A stretch of 64,000 nt of DNA from Natrialba magadii ATCC 43099 (GCF_000025625.1 NC_013924.1:1-64000); one strand, 5' to 3'; positions 9,950-19,709 are shown, counted from the stretch's first letter. Made by a program: numbers and translations. The notes: generated from the sequence alone by a model not told the origin.

Positions 9950-10166
9950 AGCCAATGTCGGTCGCTATGGGCTTGCCACTCGCTGTTTGGTGCGCATTCG
10001 TTGTGGTCACTTGGTGATTCGATAGCGAGACCAGACATAGCGCGAAGAACACTTGTGCTCGCGCGTGGACGCAACCTTGGGCGCACCCATGTCTGAGGCC
10101 GCATTCCTTGACTGAGCCATTGGTTTATTCAATATGGCTGTCAATATTGTGGTGGTATGAAAGAGG
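9950..10166. other. Spacer before the ORB cluster
   Basis: No convincing gene. The last 40 bases (10126-10160) are AT-rich (TTTATTCAATATGGC, TCAATATTG) and could be part of the unwinding region of the adjoining origin-like cluster. Confidence 0.4.
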
Positions 10167-10513
10167 GACACCAGATTGCCGCTGTAAACTAAACACACCA
10201 GGTACCTCAACCCCCCCTCTATAAATGAGCCGCAGTAAAAATGGGGAGACCGTATTTCCTCTGTAAACGTGATTATCAGTTCCTGTATGTAGATATACTT
10301 GCACCCCAAGCCTTGAAAAGGCGTTTTTACAGCGGCAATCTGGTGTCTCGAACCGATTGTGATCCTCCATTTGAAGAACTTACAGCGGAAATTTGGTGTG
10401 TGACTCGTTCTGTGTTTACAGCAGAACCATTACTTCACACGTTCCTGTGAACAGAAATACCGTTAGAGTTCTGTACCACCACGTGCACCACGAATTTACA
10501 GCGGTAGGTTTAG
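10167..10513. promoter_or_regulatory. Cluster of ORB-like repeats (candidate replication origin)
   Basis: Repeats resembling TTTACAGCGGCAATCTGGTG, close to haloarchaeal origin recognition boxes, occur at 10167-10188 and 10246-10269 in reverse, and at 10326-10349, 10380-10402, 10414-10433 and 10495-10513 forward; a weaker match lies near 10445. The oppositely facing sets flank an AT-rich tract (10270-10305). The cluster ends just before an orc1/cdc6 start codon, the usual haloarchaeal arrangement of origin and cognate initiator. Origin function is inferred. Because the initiator is truncated, this origin may be dormant unless another Orc1 recognises it. Confidence 0.7.
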
Positions 10514-10552
10514 TCCTCTAGCTTTATTATCTTATCATGTGGCCATCAACTA

Positions 10553-10965
10553 ATGACGGACTCCGCCAACGACGACCGCAACCCTTTGTTCCGGTACGAG
10601 GATCCAATCTTCCGGGACGAGTCGTTGTTGCGGATCTCGCATCTCCCAGACCGGGATCGTATCGTCGGACGTGACGACCAACTCCAGCGGGTCGCTGAAG
10701 CCCTAAATCCGGCTATATTTGGGAGCGAGCCTAACCATATCGTTATTTTCGGTAAAACTGGATCTGGGAAGACACTAATCTCGCGGGCAGTCACACAAAT
10801 GGTCCAAGAGGGAGCACAGCGGGAGAGTATCGATGTTGCATATATCTTGGTCGACTGTGGGGAATTTTCGACTGAGACTGCCGCAGTACGGCGAATCGCT
10901 GCCGGACTCAACGAGCCCGAACAGACGAACATTGACATCCCCCACCGCGGCATCGGTACTGGAAC
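10553..10965 (+). pseudogene. Truncated second Orc1/Cdc6 gene
   Basis: The 5' third of an Orc1/Cdc6 gene. About 137 residues remain, including the N-terminal ORB-contacting region and a perfect Walker A (GKTGSGKT). The reading frame stays good through HRGIGTGTY and is then cut by a palindromic element at 10966. Family members normally continue for another 250-280 residues with Walker B and the winged helix. I could not find the missing part beyond the element, so the loss was larger than a simple insertion. The protein could not hydrolyse ATP productively or bind DNA normally. Confidence 0.88.
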
Positions 10966-11091
10966 CTATAGTAGCCACTGCAAGTCACTGCACACCTGAT
11001 CGCACGACAGCAGCGCGGTTCGGAGCGAGTGATCCGAGCGAGAACCGCGAACGTACGATCAGTGTGTAACTAGCTGCAGTTGTTACTATAG
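10966..11091 (-). mobile_element. MITE copy 1 (126 bp, reverse orientation)
   Basis: Begins CTATAGTAGCCACTGCAAG and ends with the inverse of CTATAGTAACAACTGC. The terminal inverted repeats are about 35 bp and imperfect. The interior holds an inverted GCGCGGTTCGGAGCGAG / CGAGAACCGCG stem. It truncates the second orc1 gene. It is reversed relative to the five other copies in the window. Confidence 0.85.
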
Positions 11092-11579
11092 GAATCCCGA
11101 GCGGTAGGTGTTTCAGGGTTGCAACCATGACTCCGCCACTTCACGAGAACTCGTGTAACCCAGTCGTCGTGGTCGGTGGCTGACTAGCGGTACCAAACCG
11201 CTGTTTCTCCTCTCCTCAGCATCGTTGACCGTAATCTATTGTTTTTCCAGCAGGTGGTCGCTGATACTTCGACGAACTCGGAGGTATCGTGGATTTGCTC
11301 GACCGACGGGCACGGGACGAACCTTTCGAGGATTCATGTTCACCGCGCCGGTGTTTCGAATGTTTCCTCGGTATCGCGGGCGGATAGGCCGTGGTTCGAA
11401 AATCAAAGATTTTCGCCATCACGAGAGAACAGTCACGAGAGAACAGAACTCTCTCGAACGACCTCCGAAGATCGTTCGGAAGCCGCTCAGTTTCACTAGT
11501 GCAGAGTTTCTCGCCTCGTGCGGTTCTCCCAGTGCCTCATTTTCTCGTGAGCACCTTCGAATATCCACGCTGATATCTA
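11092..11579. other. Remnant-rich gap, no intact gene
   Basis: No full gene. A plus-strand frame near 11264-11380 reads like a protein fragment (YFDELGGIVDLLDRR and onward) but has no start and soon stops, so it may be a transposase or other gene scrap. A hairpin (CGAAAATCAAAGATTTTCG) lies at about 11397-11415. Confidence 0.35.
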
Positions 11580-12929
11580 TCAGTCCGATCCTTCGGGATC
11601 GGTCCGAAGATCCGAGTCCGGCTCCGACTCCGGGACGTAGACCCAATCGGAGTAGAGCAACGCGACGCAGGCGGCCGCCAGCACGGTCCCGATTGACATG
11701 ACGAGATAGCCGGCGCGCATTCCAAGGTGCTCGAGTAGGTAGCCGATGAGGGTGGGAAACGCCGCGCCGGTCAGCGTCGCGGCCGTGAAGATGTAGCCGA
11801 ACGCCCGCCCCTCGAACTCTGGCGGCGTGAGGTCGCTGATCAGCGCGTCTCGAGCCGGGTTGACGCCGTAGAGACCGCCACCGAGGACGAACAGCACGGC
11901 GATCAGTGCTGCCGGGTGCAGGTCGAAGACGGCGAGTGCCACCATGCCGACGGTCGCGAGCCCCATACAACAGACCAGCACAAGCCGCGAGTCGTACTCG
12001 TCGCTCACCCCACCCAGGTACAGCTGCATCGCGGCACCGGCGAGCAACACTAGCGCGAAGTAGCCGCTTGCCACCGACTCGGCGCCGACGTGGACACCGA
12101 AGACCTCGAACGAGTGGGCGTACACCGCGACCAGAAACGCCGGGAGAAAGGCGGTGATCGCGTGGCTCGTCGCGCCGCTCGAGACGAAAAAGACGTAAAT
12201 CGCGGTCATCGGATAGAGGAAGGTCCGTCGCTCTTCGCGGACCAGTTCCGTCGTCGTCGTCGGGTCGGCGTCGCCCTCGGTTCGCTGCCCGGACGGGACC
12301 GTCTCGAACTCGTCGCTGCGGAGCGCGAGAAAGAGAGCAGCCCCGTAGAGCACTCCCGCCGCACCGAAGCCGAGGATGATCCCCTCCCAGGACAGCAGGA
12401 GGATCAAGCCGGCGATGGCGGCGGGCGTTGCGGCGTCGCCGAGTTTCGACGAGGCGCCGAAAAATCCGAGGACCTTCCCCTTGTGCTGCTCGTCGACGTT
12501 GTCGGTAATCATCGGGTAGCCGGCCGGGTGGACGACGGCCAGTCCGACTCCGACGATCACCATCGCGCCGGCCATGGCGAGGAATCCGCCCTCGAAGGTG
12601 GTTTCGAGGATCGTTACGGTAGGGAGCGGCCCGCCGAGGACCGGCGCGAACGCGAAGAGGACGTACGCCGCGCCGGAGATCACGATCCCTGTCGGGAGGA
12701 GGTAGCGCCGATCGATCCTGTCAGCGAGGACGCCGAGCGGCGCCTGAACGACACCCATCCCGATCGAGTACAGCGTGATCAACAGCCCCAGTTGCCACAG
12801 CGGGTACTCGAGTGCGACCGCGAGAACGGGAATCAGTGGCGGCAGCACGCGGTAGAAGACGTGCTGGGCGAAGTGCGCCGAACTGATCAGGAGCGCAAAC
12901 TCGAGTTCCCGTCGCGACAGTCCAGACAT
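11580..12929 (-). CDS. Major facilitator superfamily transporter
   Basis: A 449-aa integral membrane protein with about twelve hydrophobic segments. It has the MFS loop 2-3 motif (GVLADRIDRRYLL) near residue 65, its echo in the second half (GGVSDEYDSRLVL), and a long acidic central loop. I start it at MSGLSRRELEFALL; the open frame extends 40 residues upstream but that part is not MFS-like. Substrate is unknown. It is divergent from a second MFS gene at 13115, and both sit next to amino-acid-derivative catabolism genes. Confidence 0.85.
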   Translation of the reverse strand: MSGLSRRELEFALLISSAHFAQHVFYRVLPPLIPVLAVALEYPLWQLGLLITLYSIGMGVVQAPLGVLADRIDRRYLLPTGIVISGAAYVLFAFAPVLGGPLPTVTILETTFEGGFLAMAGAMVIVGVGLAVVHPAGYPMITDNVDEQHKGKVLGFFGASSKLGDAATPAAIAGLILLLSWEGIILGFGAAGVLYGAALFLALRSDEFETVPSGQRTEGDADPTTTTELVREERRTFLYPMTAIYVFFVSSGATSHAITAFLPAFLVAVYAHSFEVFGVHVGAESVASGYFALVLLAGAAMQLYLGGVSDEYDSRLVLVCCMGLATVGMVALAVFDLHPAALIAVLFVLGGGLYGVNPARDALISDLTPPEFEGRAFGYIFTAATLTGAAFPTLIGYLLEHLGMRAGYLVMSIGTVLAAACVALLYSDWVYVPESEPDSDLRTDPEGSD

Positions 12930-13114
12930 CGGTCCTACGTGGCCGACCGTGTCCCTTGACTGTCTGTGTCTCGGCAAAAGCGTTCGATTATGAACTGGTC
13001 TGCTGACACCTCTCACGTCGCTGTGAGCATATCCAACCGACTCAGGCATTATTCGTATTTGTTTTGTCTTGCCTCAACCACAATGGTTAATCAAATACTA
13101 TCGTCTGTGTCAGT

Positions 13115-13661
13115 ATGGCGACTAGTTTCTGGCGACTCGTCTCACAGGTAACCATCTGGCACATCGCAGCGAGCATCTGCTACTACGCGGTGTACGCCGG
13201 CACGCCGTTGTTTCGCGACGCGTTCTCGCTCTCCGGCGTGTCCGTCGGGTTCGTCATCACCGCTTTGACACTCGGCTACGCCATCTTTCTCCTCCCGATC
13301 GGCGTCGTGACGGACAGATTCGGCGAGCATCGAACGCTCACGATCGGGTTGATCGGACTCGCGATCGGCGCGCTGCTCATCGCCATCGCACCGACGTACG
13401 GACTGTTGCTGGGTGCAGCGTTCGTCCTCGGGTCGATGTACGGTACGGCGACGCCGGGAACGAACAAGGCCATCTTCGACAACATTCAACCGGAACGACA
13501 ACACCGAGCGATCGGTATCAAACAGATCGGGCCGACGATCGGGAGCGCGATCAGCGCGCTCCTCGTCACCGGTCTCGTCGGGATTTTCTTCTGGCAGATC
13601 GGATTCCTCGTCGCTGCGGCGATCGGCTTCATCGCCGCGACACTGTTTTACGGGGAATCAA
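13115..13661 (+). pseudogene. MFS transporter, 5' part, interrupted by IS
   Basis: Encodes about 182 residues with six membrane segments, including the MFS motif GVVTDRFGEHRTL. The frame runs into the left end of an IS1341-type element at 13662. The 3' part resumes at 15135. Joining the two at the shared TCAA restores a single frame (ending LFYGES, then TGDPRTRIG). However, the joined protein would have only about 305 residues and seems to lack the seventh and eighth membrane segments, so a deletion probably accompanied the insertion. Confidence 0.85.
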
Positions 13662-15134
13662 GGAGAAAGCCTCGCCCCTTCAGGGCGGGGATGAATCCGA
13701 CAATACCCTACGCAAACCACTGCTCGATGCCACGGCAGGATATTCCACGCGACACAATCCATATATTCAAGTAGGTTTGTCTACATAGGTTACGTATGGC
13801 GAAACAGGTCGTCACCCGCACCTACACTGCTTCCATCAGGAATCAGCAACAGGTGTCTGACGACCTCGATTCGCTCGGGTTCTCAGCCTCGAAACTCTGG
13901 AACGTCGGACGGTGGACAATCAGTCGAATTTGGGACGAAATCGGCTACATCCCTGAACACGACGAACTCACCGCGTACCTCAAGAGCCACGAACGCTATG
14001 ATGACCTGCATTCTCAGTCAAGTCAGCGAGTCCTTCAAGAACTCGCTGAGGCGTTCAACGGCTGGTACGGCAAACGACGTAACGGAGACGTGAGCGCGAA
14101 CCCGCCCGGCTACCGCAAACACGGCGACGACCACCCGCGTTCAACGGTCACGTTCAAAGCCGCTGGCTTCAAACTCGACACCCAGTACGAGCGCGTTCGA
14201 CTCTCAAAAGGGTCGAACCTCAAGGAATACTGGTCAGACTTCACCCTCTGCGAATACCAGACTTGCCCCGACGTTGACCTCTCCTCAGTCGAGAGCGTCC
14301 AACAAGTACGAGCGGTCTGGACGGGTGACGAGTGGGAACTGCACTTCGTGTGCAAAGTCGAGGTCGACGTGGCCGACACACCGGGTGAGAAGACCGTTGG
14401 TGTCGATCTCGGCATCAACAACTTTGCAGCACTCGCCTACGAGGACGGCCACAGCGAGTTGTACCCGCTGAACTGCCTGAAGCAAGATGACTACTACTTC
14501 AGCAAGCGGATTGCTCGGTGCGACGACTCCGACTCTGAGCAGGCCACCCGGCTGAACCAGAAAAAGTCTCGACGGCGTACTCACTACTTCCACACACTCT
14601 CCAAGCACATTGTTCGGCGGTGTGTTGCGGAAGGCGTTGGGACGATCGTGGTGGGCGATCTCTCCGGAATCCGTGAGGATGAGGAGAACGGTGAGGCGAA
14701 GAACTGGGGGACACACGGCAACCTCGATCTGCACTCGTGGGCGTTCGACCGCTTCACCGACCTGCTCGAATACAAAGCCGAGATGGAGGGAATCTCGATT
14801 GAGGAGGTATCCGAGCAGGATACCTCGAAGTCGTGTTCGTGTTGTGGTCGCAAGCGTGACGCGAACCGTGTTGAACGCGGGTTGTACGTCTGCGACCAGT
14901 GCGGGATGACGGCGAACGCAGATGTGAACGGTGCGGAGAACATTCGACAGAAAGTATCTCCGAGTCCCGCCACGGATGGGGGCGATAGGAGTAACGGCTG
15001 GTTGGCACAGCCATCGACGTTCCTGTTTGACAAGGAAACTGGCGTGTTCGCGCCTCAAGAACAGGTCACGTCGTAAACCACAATATCCCAACGCGGTCGG
15101 GAATCTTCGCCCTTCAGGGCGGAGAGGATGTCAA
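13662..15134 (+). mobile_element. IS1341-type (IS200/IS605 group) element
   Basis: About 1473 bp, carrying only tnpB. The left end has a hairpin (CTCGCCCCTTCAGGGCGGGG). The right end has CGCCCTTCAGGGCG and then GAGAGGATGTCAA. It is inserted immediately 3' of TCAA, with TCAA also at the right junction and no target duplication, as expected for single-strand transposition by this group. With no tnpA it must rely on a transposase elsewhere. Confidence 0.85.
13796..15076 (+). CDS. tnpB: TnpB RNA-guided nuclease-family protein
   Basis: A 426-aa OrfB/TnpB protein, ancestor-type of Cas12 nucleases. The RuvC-I Asp is in GVDLGINNFAAL (about residue 204). The second motif reads IVVGDLSGIRED, with Asp where most TnpB proteins have Glu. 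The zinc ribbon is formed by the CSCCG and CDQCG pairs. The third acidic residue is in NADVNGAENI. A guide (omega) RNA would be expected to span the 3' end of the gene and the right end of the element; I cannot confirm it from sequence. Confidence 0.9.
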   Translation: MAKQVVTRTYTASIRNQQQVSDDLDSLGFSASKLWNVGRWTISRIWDEIGYIPEHDELTAYLKSHERYDDLHSQSSQRVLQELAEAFNGWYGKRRNGDVSANPPGYRKHGDDHPRSTVTFKAAGFKLDTQYERVRLSKGSNLKEYWSDFTLCEYQTCPDVDLSSVESVQQVRAVWTGDEWELHFVCKVEVDVADTPGEKTVGVDLGINNFAALAYEDGHSELYPLNCLKQDDYYFSKRIARCDDSDSEQATRLNQKKSRRRTHYFHTLSKHIVRRCVAEGVGTIVVGDLSGIREDEENGEAKNWGTHGNLDLHSWAFDRFTDLLEYKAEMEGISIEEVSEQDTSKSCSCCGRKRDANRVERGLYVCDQCGMTANADVNGAENIRQKVSPSPATDGGDRSNGWLAQPSTFLFDKETGVFAPQEQVTS

Positions 15135-15505
15135 CGGGTGACCCGCGGACCCGAATCGGTTCGATTCTGGCGGTGCAAACGTTCGTTGGCGGCGTCCTCT
15201 TTTTCGCTATCACGATGCTCAGCACGCCAATTGGTGCCGGGGTCGTCTTCTCGGCGGTCGGAATCTTCGCGCTCGGATCGACGGGGCTGTACTACTCCTG
15301 TATTTCAACGGTCGTCGCAGACGATGACATCGGTGCCGCCTCCGCCGCCGGCCAACTCGCAGCGACGACGGGCGGCCTGATCACACCGCCGGTGTTTGGG
15401 TACCTGATCGACACGGTCGGCTACGATGCGGGCTGGATGCTTCTTGGTGTCCTTTTGTTGATCGCAGCCGGACTCGTGACGGTCGTGATCATCGTCGACG
15501 AGTGA
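15135..15505 (+). pseudogene. MFS transporter, 3' part
   Basis: Encodes about 122 residues with four hydrophobic segments typical of the last third of an MFS permease (TGDPRTRIG loop, then LITPPVFGYLIDTVGYD). It is separated from its 5' part by the IS1341-type element. An ATG inside the right end of the element (15128) would allow a short product, but it would not be a functional transporter. Confidence 0.82.
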
Positions 15506-15525
15506 TTCCCTGACGGAGTTCCTCG

Positions 15526-16659
15526 TCACTTGGTTTCTGACGAGTCCTCGAATCGAGCCACTGAGAAGTGGTCCGGGACACTTCCCGTGTCGGCGACGTG
15601 GTCAGCAACCAGCTTCCCGCTGTAGGGTCCGAGCATGAGCCCGGTCGCACCGTGCCCGGTGGCGAGAAATGCGCCATCGATATCCGGAACGGCTCCGAGC
15701 ACCGGCATCCCGTCCGCACAGACGGGACGGAGTCCAACCCGGCGGTCCACCACGGTCGCATCGGCCAGACCGGGCGCAACGCGCAGGGCCTCCTCGAGGA
15801 CTTCGTGGATGCCACCGGCGGTTAGCCGCGGCTCGAAACCGACGCCCGCTTCGCGAGTCGCGCCGACCACGAGCCGGCCGTCCGGCCAGGGAACGATGTA
15901 GTGGTGGCGGAAGGCCTTCACGATCGGCCACGTTCCCGTGTCCGCATTCGGGTGCTCGAGATGAACGATCTGCCCGCGCTTGGGGGTGACCGGGATTTCG
16001 ACGGCCAGTTGCTCGCCGAAAGCGGAACTCCACGCGCCGCCGGCGATCACGACGTGCTCGGCGTCGAACCGGGATCCGGAAGCGGTTTCGACACCGGTGA
16101 CCTGGTCACCGTCGATTCGGACCTCGGTCACGTCACTGGTCATCGTCGTGAGGCCGTGTTCGCGCCCCGCGTCGCGAAGCGCACGGGCGAAGACATCCCC
16201 GTTGACGCGTGCAGCCCCGGGATGGTGGAACGCTCGTTTCGGTTCGGCAAGCGGCGGGAATCGGTCGACGGCTGCCGCGGGATCGAGTTCGTCGACGGGA
16301 GCCAGGTCGCTCTGCCTGGAATCGATGCGCGCAACCGTCTCGTCGTAGGACTCGAGTTCGTCCGCCTCGATCGCGACGCCGATGGTTCCCAGTCGGCCGT
16401 AACTCGTGTCGCTGTACCCCTCGCACTCGAGTTGCGAGACGAGTTCCGGATAGTATCCAACGGCGTCGGTGGCGAACTCGAACCAGTCGTCGTCGGCGGT
16501 GCGGCTGCTCGTAGCGGCCGAGATCACGCCCGCACCGGCTGTGGTCGCTCGACCCTCGTCGTTCCGGTCGAGCAGTACTGTGTTGACTCCCGCTCGAGCC
16601 AGGTGGTAGCCGATGGAGGAGCCGACGATACCGCCACCGACGACGACTGCGTCGTACAT
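15526..16659 (-). CDS. FAD-dependent D-amino-acid/glycine oxidoreductase
   Basis: DAO-family flavoenzyme, 377 aa. The N-terminal dinucleotide fold reads VVVGGGIVGSSIGYHLA. A substrate-side motif (GQIVHLEH) and the C-terminal FAD motif (GHGATGLMLGPYSGKLVA) match DadA/glycine-oxidase-like enzymes that oxidise D-amino acids or N-methyl amino acids to 2-oxo acids. I start at MYDAVVVGGG; an upstream in-frame ATG adds nine poor residues. It faces the D-aminoacylase gene across a 112-base divergent promoter region, so free D-amino acids released by that enzyme are plausible substrates. Confidence 0.85.
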   Translation of the reverse strand: MYDAVVVGGGIVGSSIGYHLARAGVNTVLLDRNDEGRATTAGAGVISAATSSRTADDDWFEFATDAVGYYPELVSQLECEGYSDTSYGRLGTIGVAIEADELESYDETVARIDSRQSDLAPVDELDPAAAVDRFPPLAEPKRAFHHPGAARVNGDVFARALRDAGREHGLTTMTSDVTEVRIDGDQVTGVETASGSRFDAEHVVIAGGAWSSAFGEQLAVEIPVTPKRGQIVHLEHPNADTGTWPIVKAFRHHYIVPWPDGRLVVGATREAGVGFEPRLTAGGIHEVLEEALRVAPGLADATVVDRRVGLRPVCADGMPVLGAVPDIDGAFLATGHGATGLMLGPYSGKLVADHVADTGSVPDHFSVARFEDSSETK

Positions 16660-16771
16660 CGTGTGTTGAATGATATTTGTTACCAATCAAAGGTCTTCGG
16701 GTATGGGACTGGATTCGGCCGGTGTAACGGTCCCCCGTTACTTTTCACTGATGACCGTGTACTCGGTTGAC

Positions 16772-18376
16772 ATGGATTTCGACGTACTACTTACGAACGC
16801 GCGCGTTATCGACGGGACGGGCGCACCGTGGTTCCGGGGCGCGGTCGGCGTCACGGACGACCGTATCGACGCAGTTCTTCGCGAGGAAACCGCCGCGTAC
16901 GATGCCGACATTCGGATCGATGTCGACGGCGCGGTCGTCTGTCCGGGATTCGTCGACACGCACTCCCACTCCGATCTTCGCCTCTTCGGCGACCCCGTAT
17001 TGGCGCCCAAGATCAGACAGGGAGTCACGACCGAGATACTCGGCCAGGACGGCTTTTCGATGGCCCCCGTGGACCGGGAACACGGTGCCGACGAGTGGGA
17101 AGACCACCTGAGCGGACTCAACGGCCGTCTCGAGGGGGAGTGGACCTGGTCGTCTACGTCTGAGTACTTTGATGCGATCGAAGCCAACGGCGTAGCGCCG
17201 AACGTCGCGATGCTCGTCGGGCACGGAACCGTTCGATATCGTGTGCTCGGCATGACCAATCGAGAACCGACTGATGCGGAACTGACGGAGATGCGCGGGC
17301 TGGTGACGGACGCGCTGGAGGCGGGCGCCATCGGCCTGTCGACCGGACTCGTCTACACCCCGTGTACGTACAGCACGACGGAGGAGGTTGCGACGCTCGC
17401 TGGCCCGCTCGCCGAATTCGGCCGCCCGTTCGTCGCTCATATCCGAAGCGAACGTGACGGTATCTGGGAGGCACTCGACGAGTTCGTCGACATCGGCGCT
17501 CGGATGGACGTCCCGTTGCACCTCTCGCATTTCAAACTGGGCGGCGAGTCGCAGCACGGAAAAACGGCGCGGGCACGGGCGCTAGTGGATACTGCCCGCG
17601 ACCGTGGCGTCGACCTTACCGCCGATCAGTACCCCTACACCGCGGGATCGACCACGCTCTCGTACGTCCTGCCGCCGTGGGTTCACGCCGACGGTCCCGG
17701 GCAGGCGGTGGCGTACCTCGACGACAGCGACGCGCGAGCGCGCATCCACGACGAAATCACACACGACACACTCGACGACTGGGAGAACCCCGGTGCGTAT
17801 TCCGGCTGGGAGAACATCGTCGTGACGAACGTTCGAACCGAAGCGAACGAACACCTCGAGGGGCTGTCCATCGCTGCGGTCGCAGACGAGTTCGACACGG
17901 ATCCCGTGACGGCGGCGATGGATCTGCTGCTCGAGGAAGAACTCGAGGTGAGCATCGTCAATCACTTGCTCGACGAGGACGACGTCCGGGACATCCTCCG
18001 TGACGACCGGGTCGCCGTCGCGACGGACGGCTTATTTGGCGGGAAACCCCATCCGCGGGTCTACGGAACCTACCCCCGCGTGCTCGGACGGTACGTTCGC
18101 GACGAAAACGTGCTTTCGCTGGAGACGGCGGTGCGCAAGATGACATCGGTTCCGGCTCGAGCGATGGGGCTTCAATCGAAAGGCGTCCTTCGTCCGGGCA
18201 TGGACGCCGACCTTGTCGTATTCGATCCGAGCCGAGTCGACTCGCCGGCGACCTACGAGCAGCCCAGACAGTTCCCGACGGGCATCAGTCAGGTGCTGAT
18301 CAACGGCGAGTTCGCCGTCCGCGACGGTGACACCACCGGGTCGCTTCCGGGCACCGTCGTCCGAAAGGGCGTCTGA
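16772..18376 (+). CDS. N-acyl-D-amino-acid deacylase
   Basis: Amidohydrolase-superfamily enzyme of 534 aa that removes acyl groups from D-amino acids. Family motifs are DTHSHSDLRLF (metal-binding HxH) near residue 67, GLSTGLVYTPCTYS (with the metal-bridging Cys region), HIRSERDG, LHLSHFK, TADQYPYTAGSTTL and VATDGLFGGKPHPR. The C-terminus (GMDADLVVFDPSRV) is the usual small beta domain. ATG at 16772 gives the standard N-terminus MDFDVLLTNARVIDG. Its divergent partner is a D-amino-acid oxidoreductase, and the gene downstream is a convergent N-carbamoyl hydrolase. Confidence 0.9.
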   Translation: MDFDVLLTNARVIDGTGAPWFRGAVGVTDDRIDAVLREETAAYDADIRIDVDGAVVCPGFVDTHSHSDLRLFGDPVLAPKIRQGVTTEILGQDGFSMAPVDREHGADEWEDHLSGLNGRLEGEWTWSSTSEYFDAIEANGVAPNVAMLVGHGTVRYRVLGMTNREPTDAELTEMRGLVTDALEAGAIGLSTGLVYTPCTYSTTEEVATLAGPLAEFGRPFVAHIRSERDGIWEALDEFVDIGARMDVPLHLSHFKLGGESQHGKTARARALVDTARDRGVDLTADQYPYTAGSTTLSYVLPPWVHADGPGQAVAYLDDSDARARIHDEITHDTLDDWENPGAYSGWENIVVTNVRTEANEHLEGLSIAAVADEFDTDPVTAAMDLLLEEELEVSIVNHLLDEDDVRDILRDDRVAVATDGLFGGKPHPRVYGTYPRVLGRYVRDENVLSLETAVRKMTSVPARAMGLQSKGVLRPGMDADLVVFDPSRVDSPATYEQPRQFPTGISQVLINGEFAVRDGDTTGSLPGTVVRKGV

Positions 18377-18449
18377 CACCTCGAAAAGGGCAGCATCTCA
18401 GCACCCAATCCGGACCCACAACACAAGACGGTCGCGGGCCTGCTCGCAG

Positions 18450-19709
18450 CTACGCCGACCGTCCCCCGCTGAGTGCGGCAAGCGCATCGGCGAGCACCTG
18501 TGTACACTTCGCGCAGTCCTCCCAGTCGGTCCACTCGAGAGGATTGTGGGAGATGCCGTCTCGCGAGGGCGCAAACAGCATCCCGACATCGGTCACCCGT
18601 CCGACGTGCATCGTATCGTGACCGCCGCCGGACGGCAACTCGACCGTCTTTAGCTCCCGCTGCTCGCTCGCATCACGAAGCGCCCGCACGCAGCGCTCGT
18701 TCATGTGTGCCGGCTCCGTCGTCCGGTAGCGCTCGAGGTTGCCATCGAGTTCCCGTTCCCGTTCGATTCGAGCGACGGCCTTTCGAGCGCGGTCGACGAG
18801 TTCGTCCATCACCGCCGTGTCTACGTCACGGATATCCACGCTGAGTCGCGCCTCTCCGGGAATCACGTTTCGTGCGCCGGGCTCGACGTCGATCTCTCCC
18901 ACCGTCGCGACCGCAAAGGAACTCTCAGTCGCTGCGACTTCGCGAGCGGCGTGTTCGACCTGTTCGACGAATTCAGCCGCGGCGACGAGTGCATCGGTTC
19001 GGCCATCCATCAGCTGCCCGCCGGCGTGATTCGCCTCCCCGACGAACGTCACGCCGCAGTTCGTTAGTCCCGTAATCGCGGTCACGATCCCGACCGGCGC
19101 ACCGGCGTCCTCGAGCGTCGTCGACTGCTCGATGTGCAGTTCGAACCAGGCGTCCCAGTCGCTCGCATCGAGGCGATCGGTACCGCGAAACCCAATCGCC
19201 TCCAGATGTTCCGCCAGCGTCGTTCCCGACTCGTCTTCGAAGGCGAGCGCTTCGTCTACCGACCGCTTGCCCGACGCGACCGACGAGCCGAGGAGGCCGG
19301 TCCCGACCCGACCTCCCTCCTCTTCGGTAAAGCTGACGACGTCGATCGGTCGGTCGGGTTCGACGCCGGCGAGTTGCATCGCTCGGACGGACTCGAGTGC
19401 AGCGTACACGCCGAGTGGCCCGTCGAAGATGCCGCCGCGCGGAACGGAATCCAGGTGGCTGCCGGCCGCGACCGGCGCAGCGTTCGGATCCGCGCTGTCC
19501 GGGGTCCACCGACCGGCGATGTTACCGACCGGGTCGATGCGAACATCGAGACCCAGTTCGTCCATCCGTTCGACCAGATACTCCCGGGCGTCTCGGTCGG
19601 CACTCGAACCGGTCAACACCGTTCGTCCGTGGCCCTCGTCGGAATCGACGCGGCCGAACTCGCCGTTCGCGAGCAGGTCGTCACGAAGTCGCTCTGCGCG
19701 TACATTCAT
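18450..19709 (-). CDS. Zn-dependent N-carbamoyl-amino-acid hydrolase (M20/HyuC type)
   Basis: A 419-aa M20-family amidase of the hydantoinase/carbamoylase group (beta-ureidopropionase, L-carbamoylase, allantoate amidohydrolase). It has metal-site residues in SHLDSVPRGG and FDGPLGVYAAL, FTEEEGGR, ELHIEQ, and the C-terminal GGGHDTMHV and GISHNPLEWT. These enzymes hydrolyse N-carbamoyl amino acids to amino acid, CO2 and ammonia. Start set at MNVRAERLRDDLL. A hydantoinase-like gene lies 6 kb away at 25514, separated by mobile DNA, and a second paralogue lies at 44664. Confidence 0.88.
   Translation of the reverse strand: MNVRAERLRDDLLANGEFGRVDSDEGHGRTVLTGSSADRDAREYLVERMDELGLDVRIDPVGNIAGRWTPDSADPNAAPVAAGSHLDSVPRGGIFDGPLGVYAALESVRAMQLAGVEPDRPIDVVSFTEEEGGRVGTGLLGSSVASGKRSVDEALAFEDESGTTLAEHLEAIGFRGTDRLDASDWDAWFELHIEQSTTLEDAGAPVGIVTAITGLTNCGVTFVGEANHAGGQLMDGRTDALVAAAEFVEQVEHAAREVAATESSFAVATVGEIDVEPGARNVIPGEARLSVDIRDVDTAVMDELVDRARKAVARIERERELDGNLERYRTTEPAHMNERCVRALRDASEQRELKTVELPSGGGHDTMHVGRVTDVGMLFAPSRDGISHNPLEWTDWEDCAKCTQVLADALAALSGGRSA

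Noticed and set aside
12090-12959. Long plus-strand frame of 289 aa
   Set aside because: It is antisense to the MFS transporter gene and extremely rich in Arg/Glu/Asp, a typical shadow frame in GC-rich DNA.
15901-16770. Long plus-strand frame of 289 aa
   Set aside because: Antisense to the well-supported FAD oxidoreductase with no recognisable domain.
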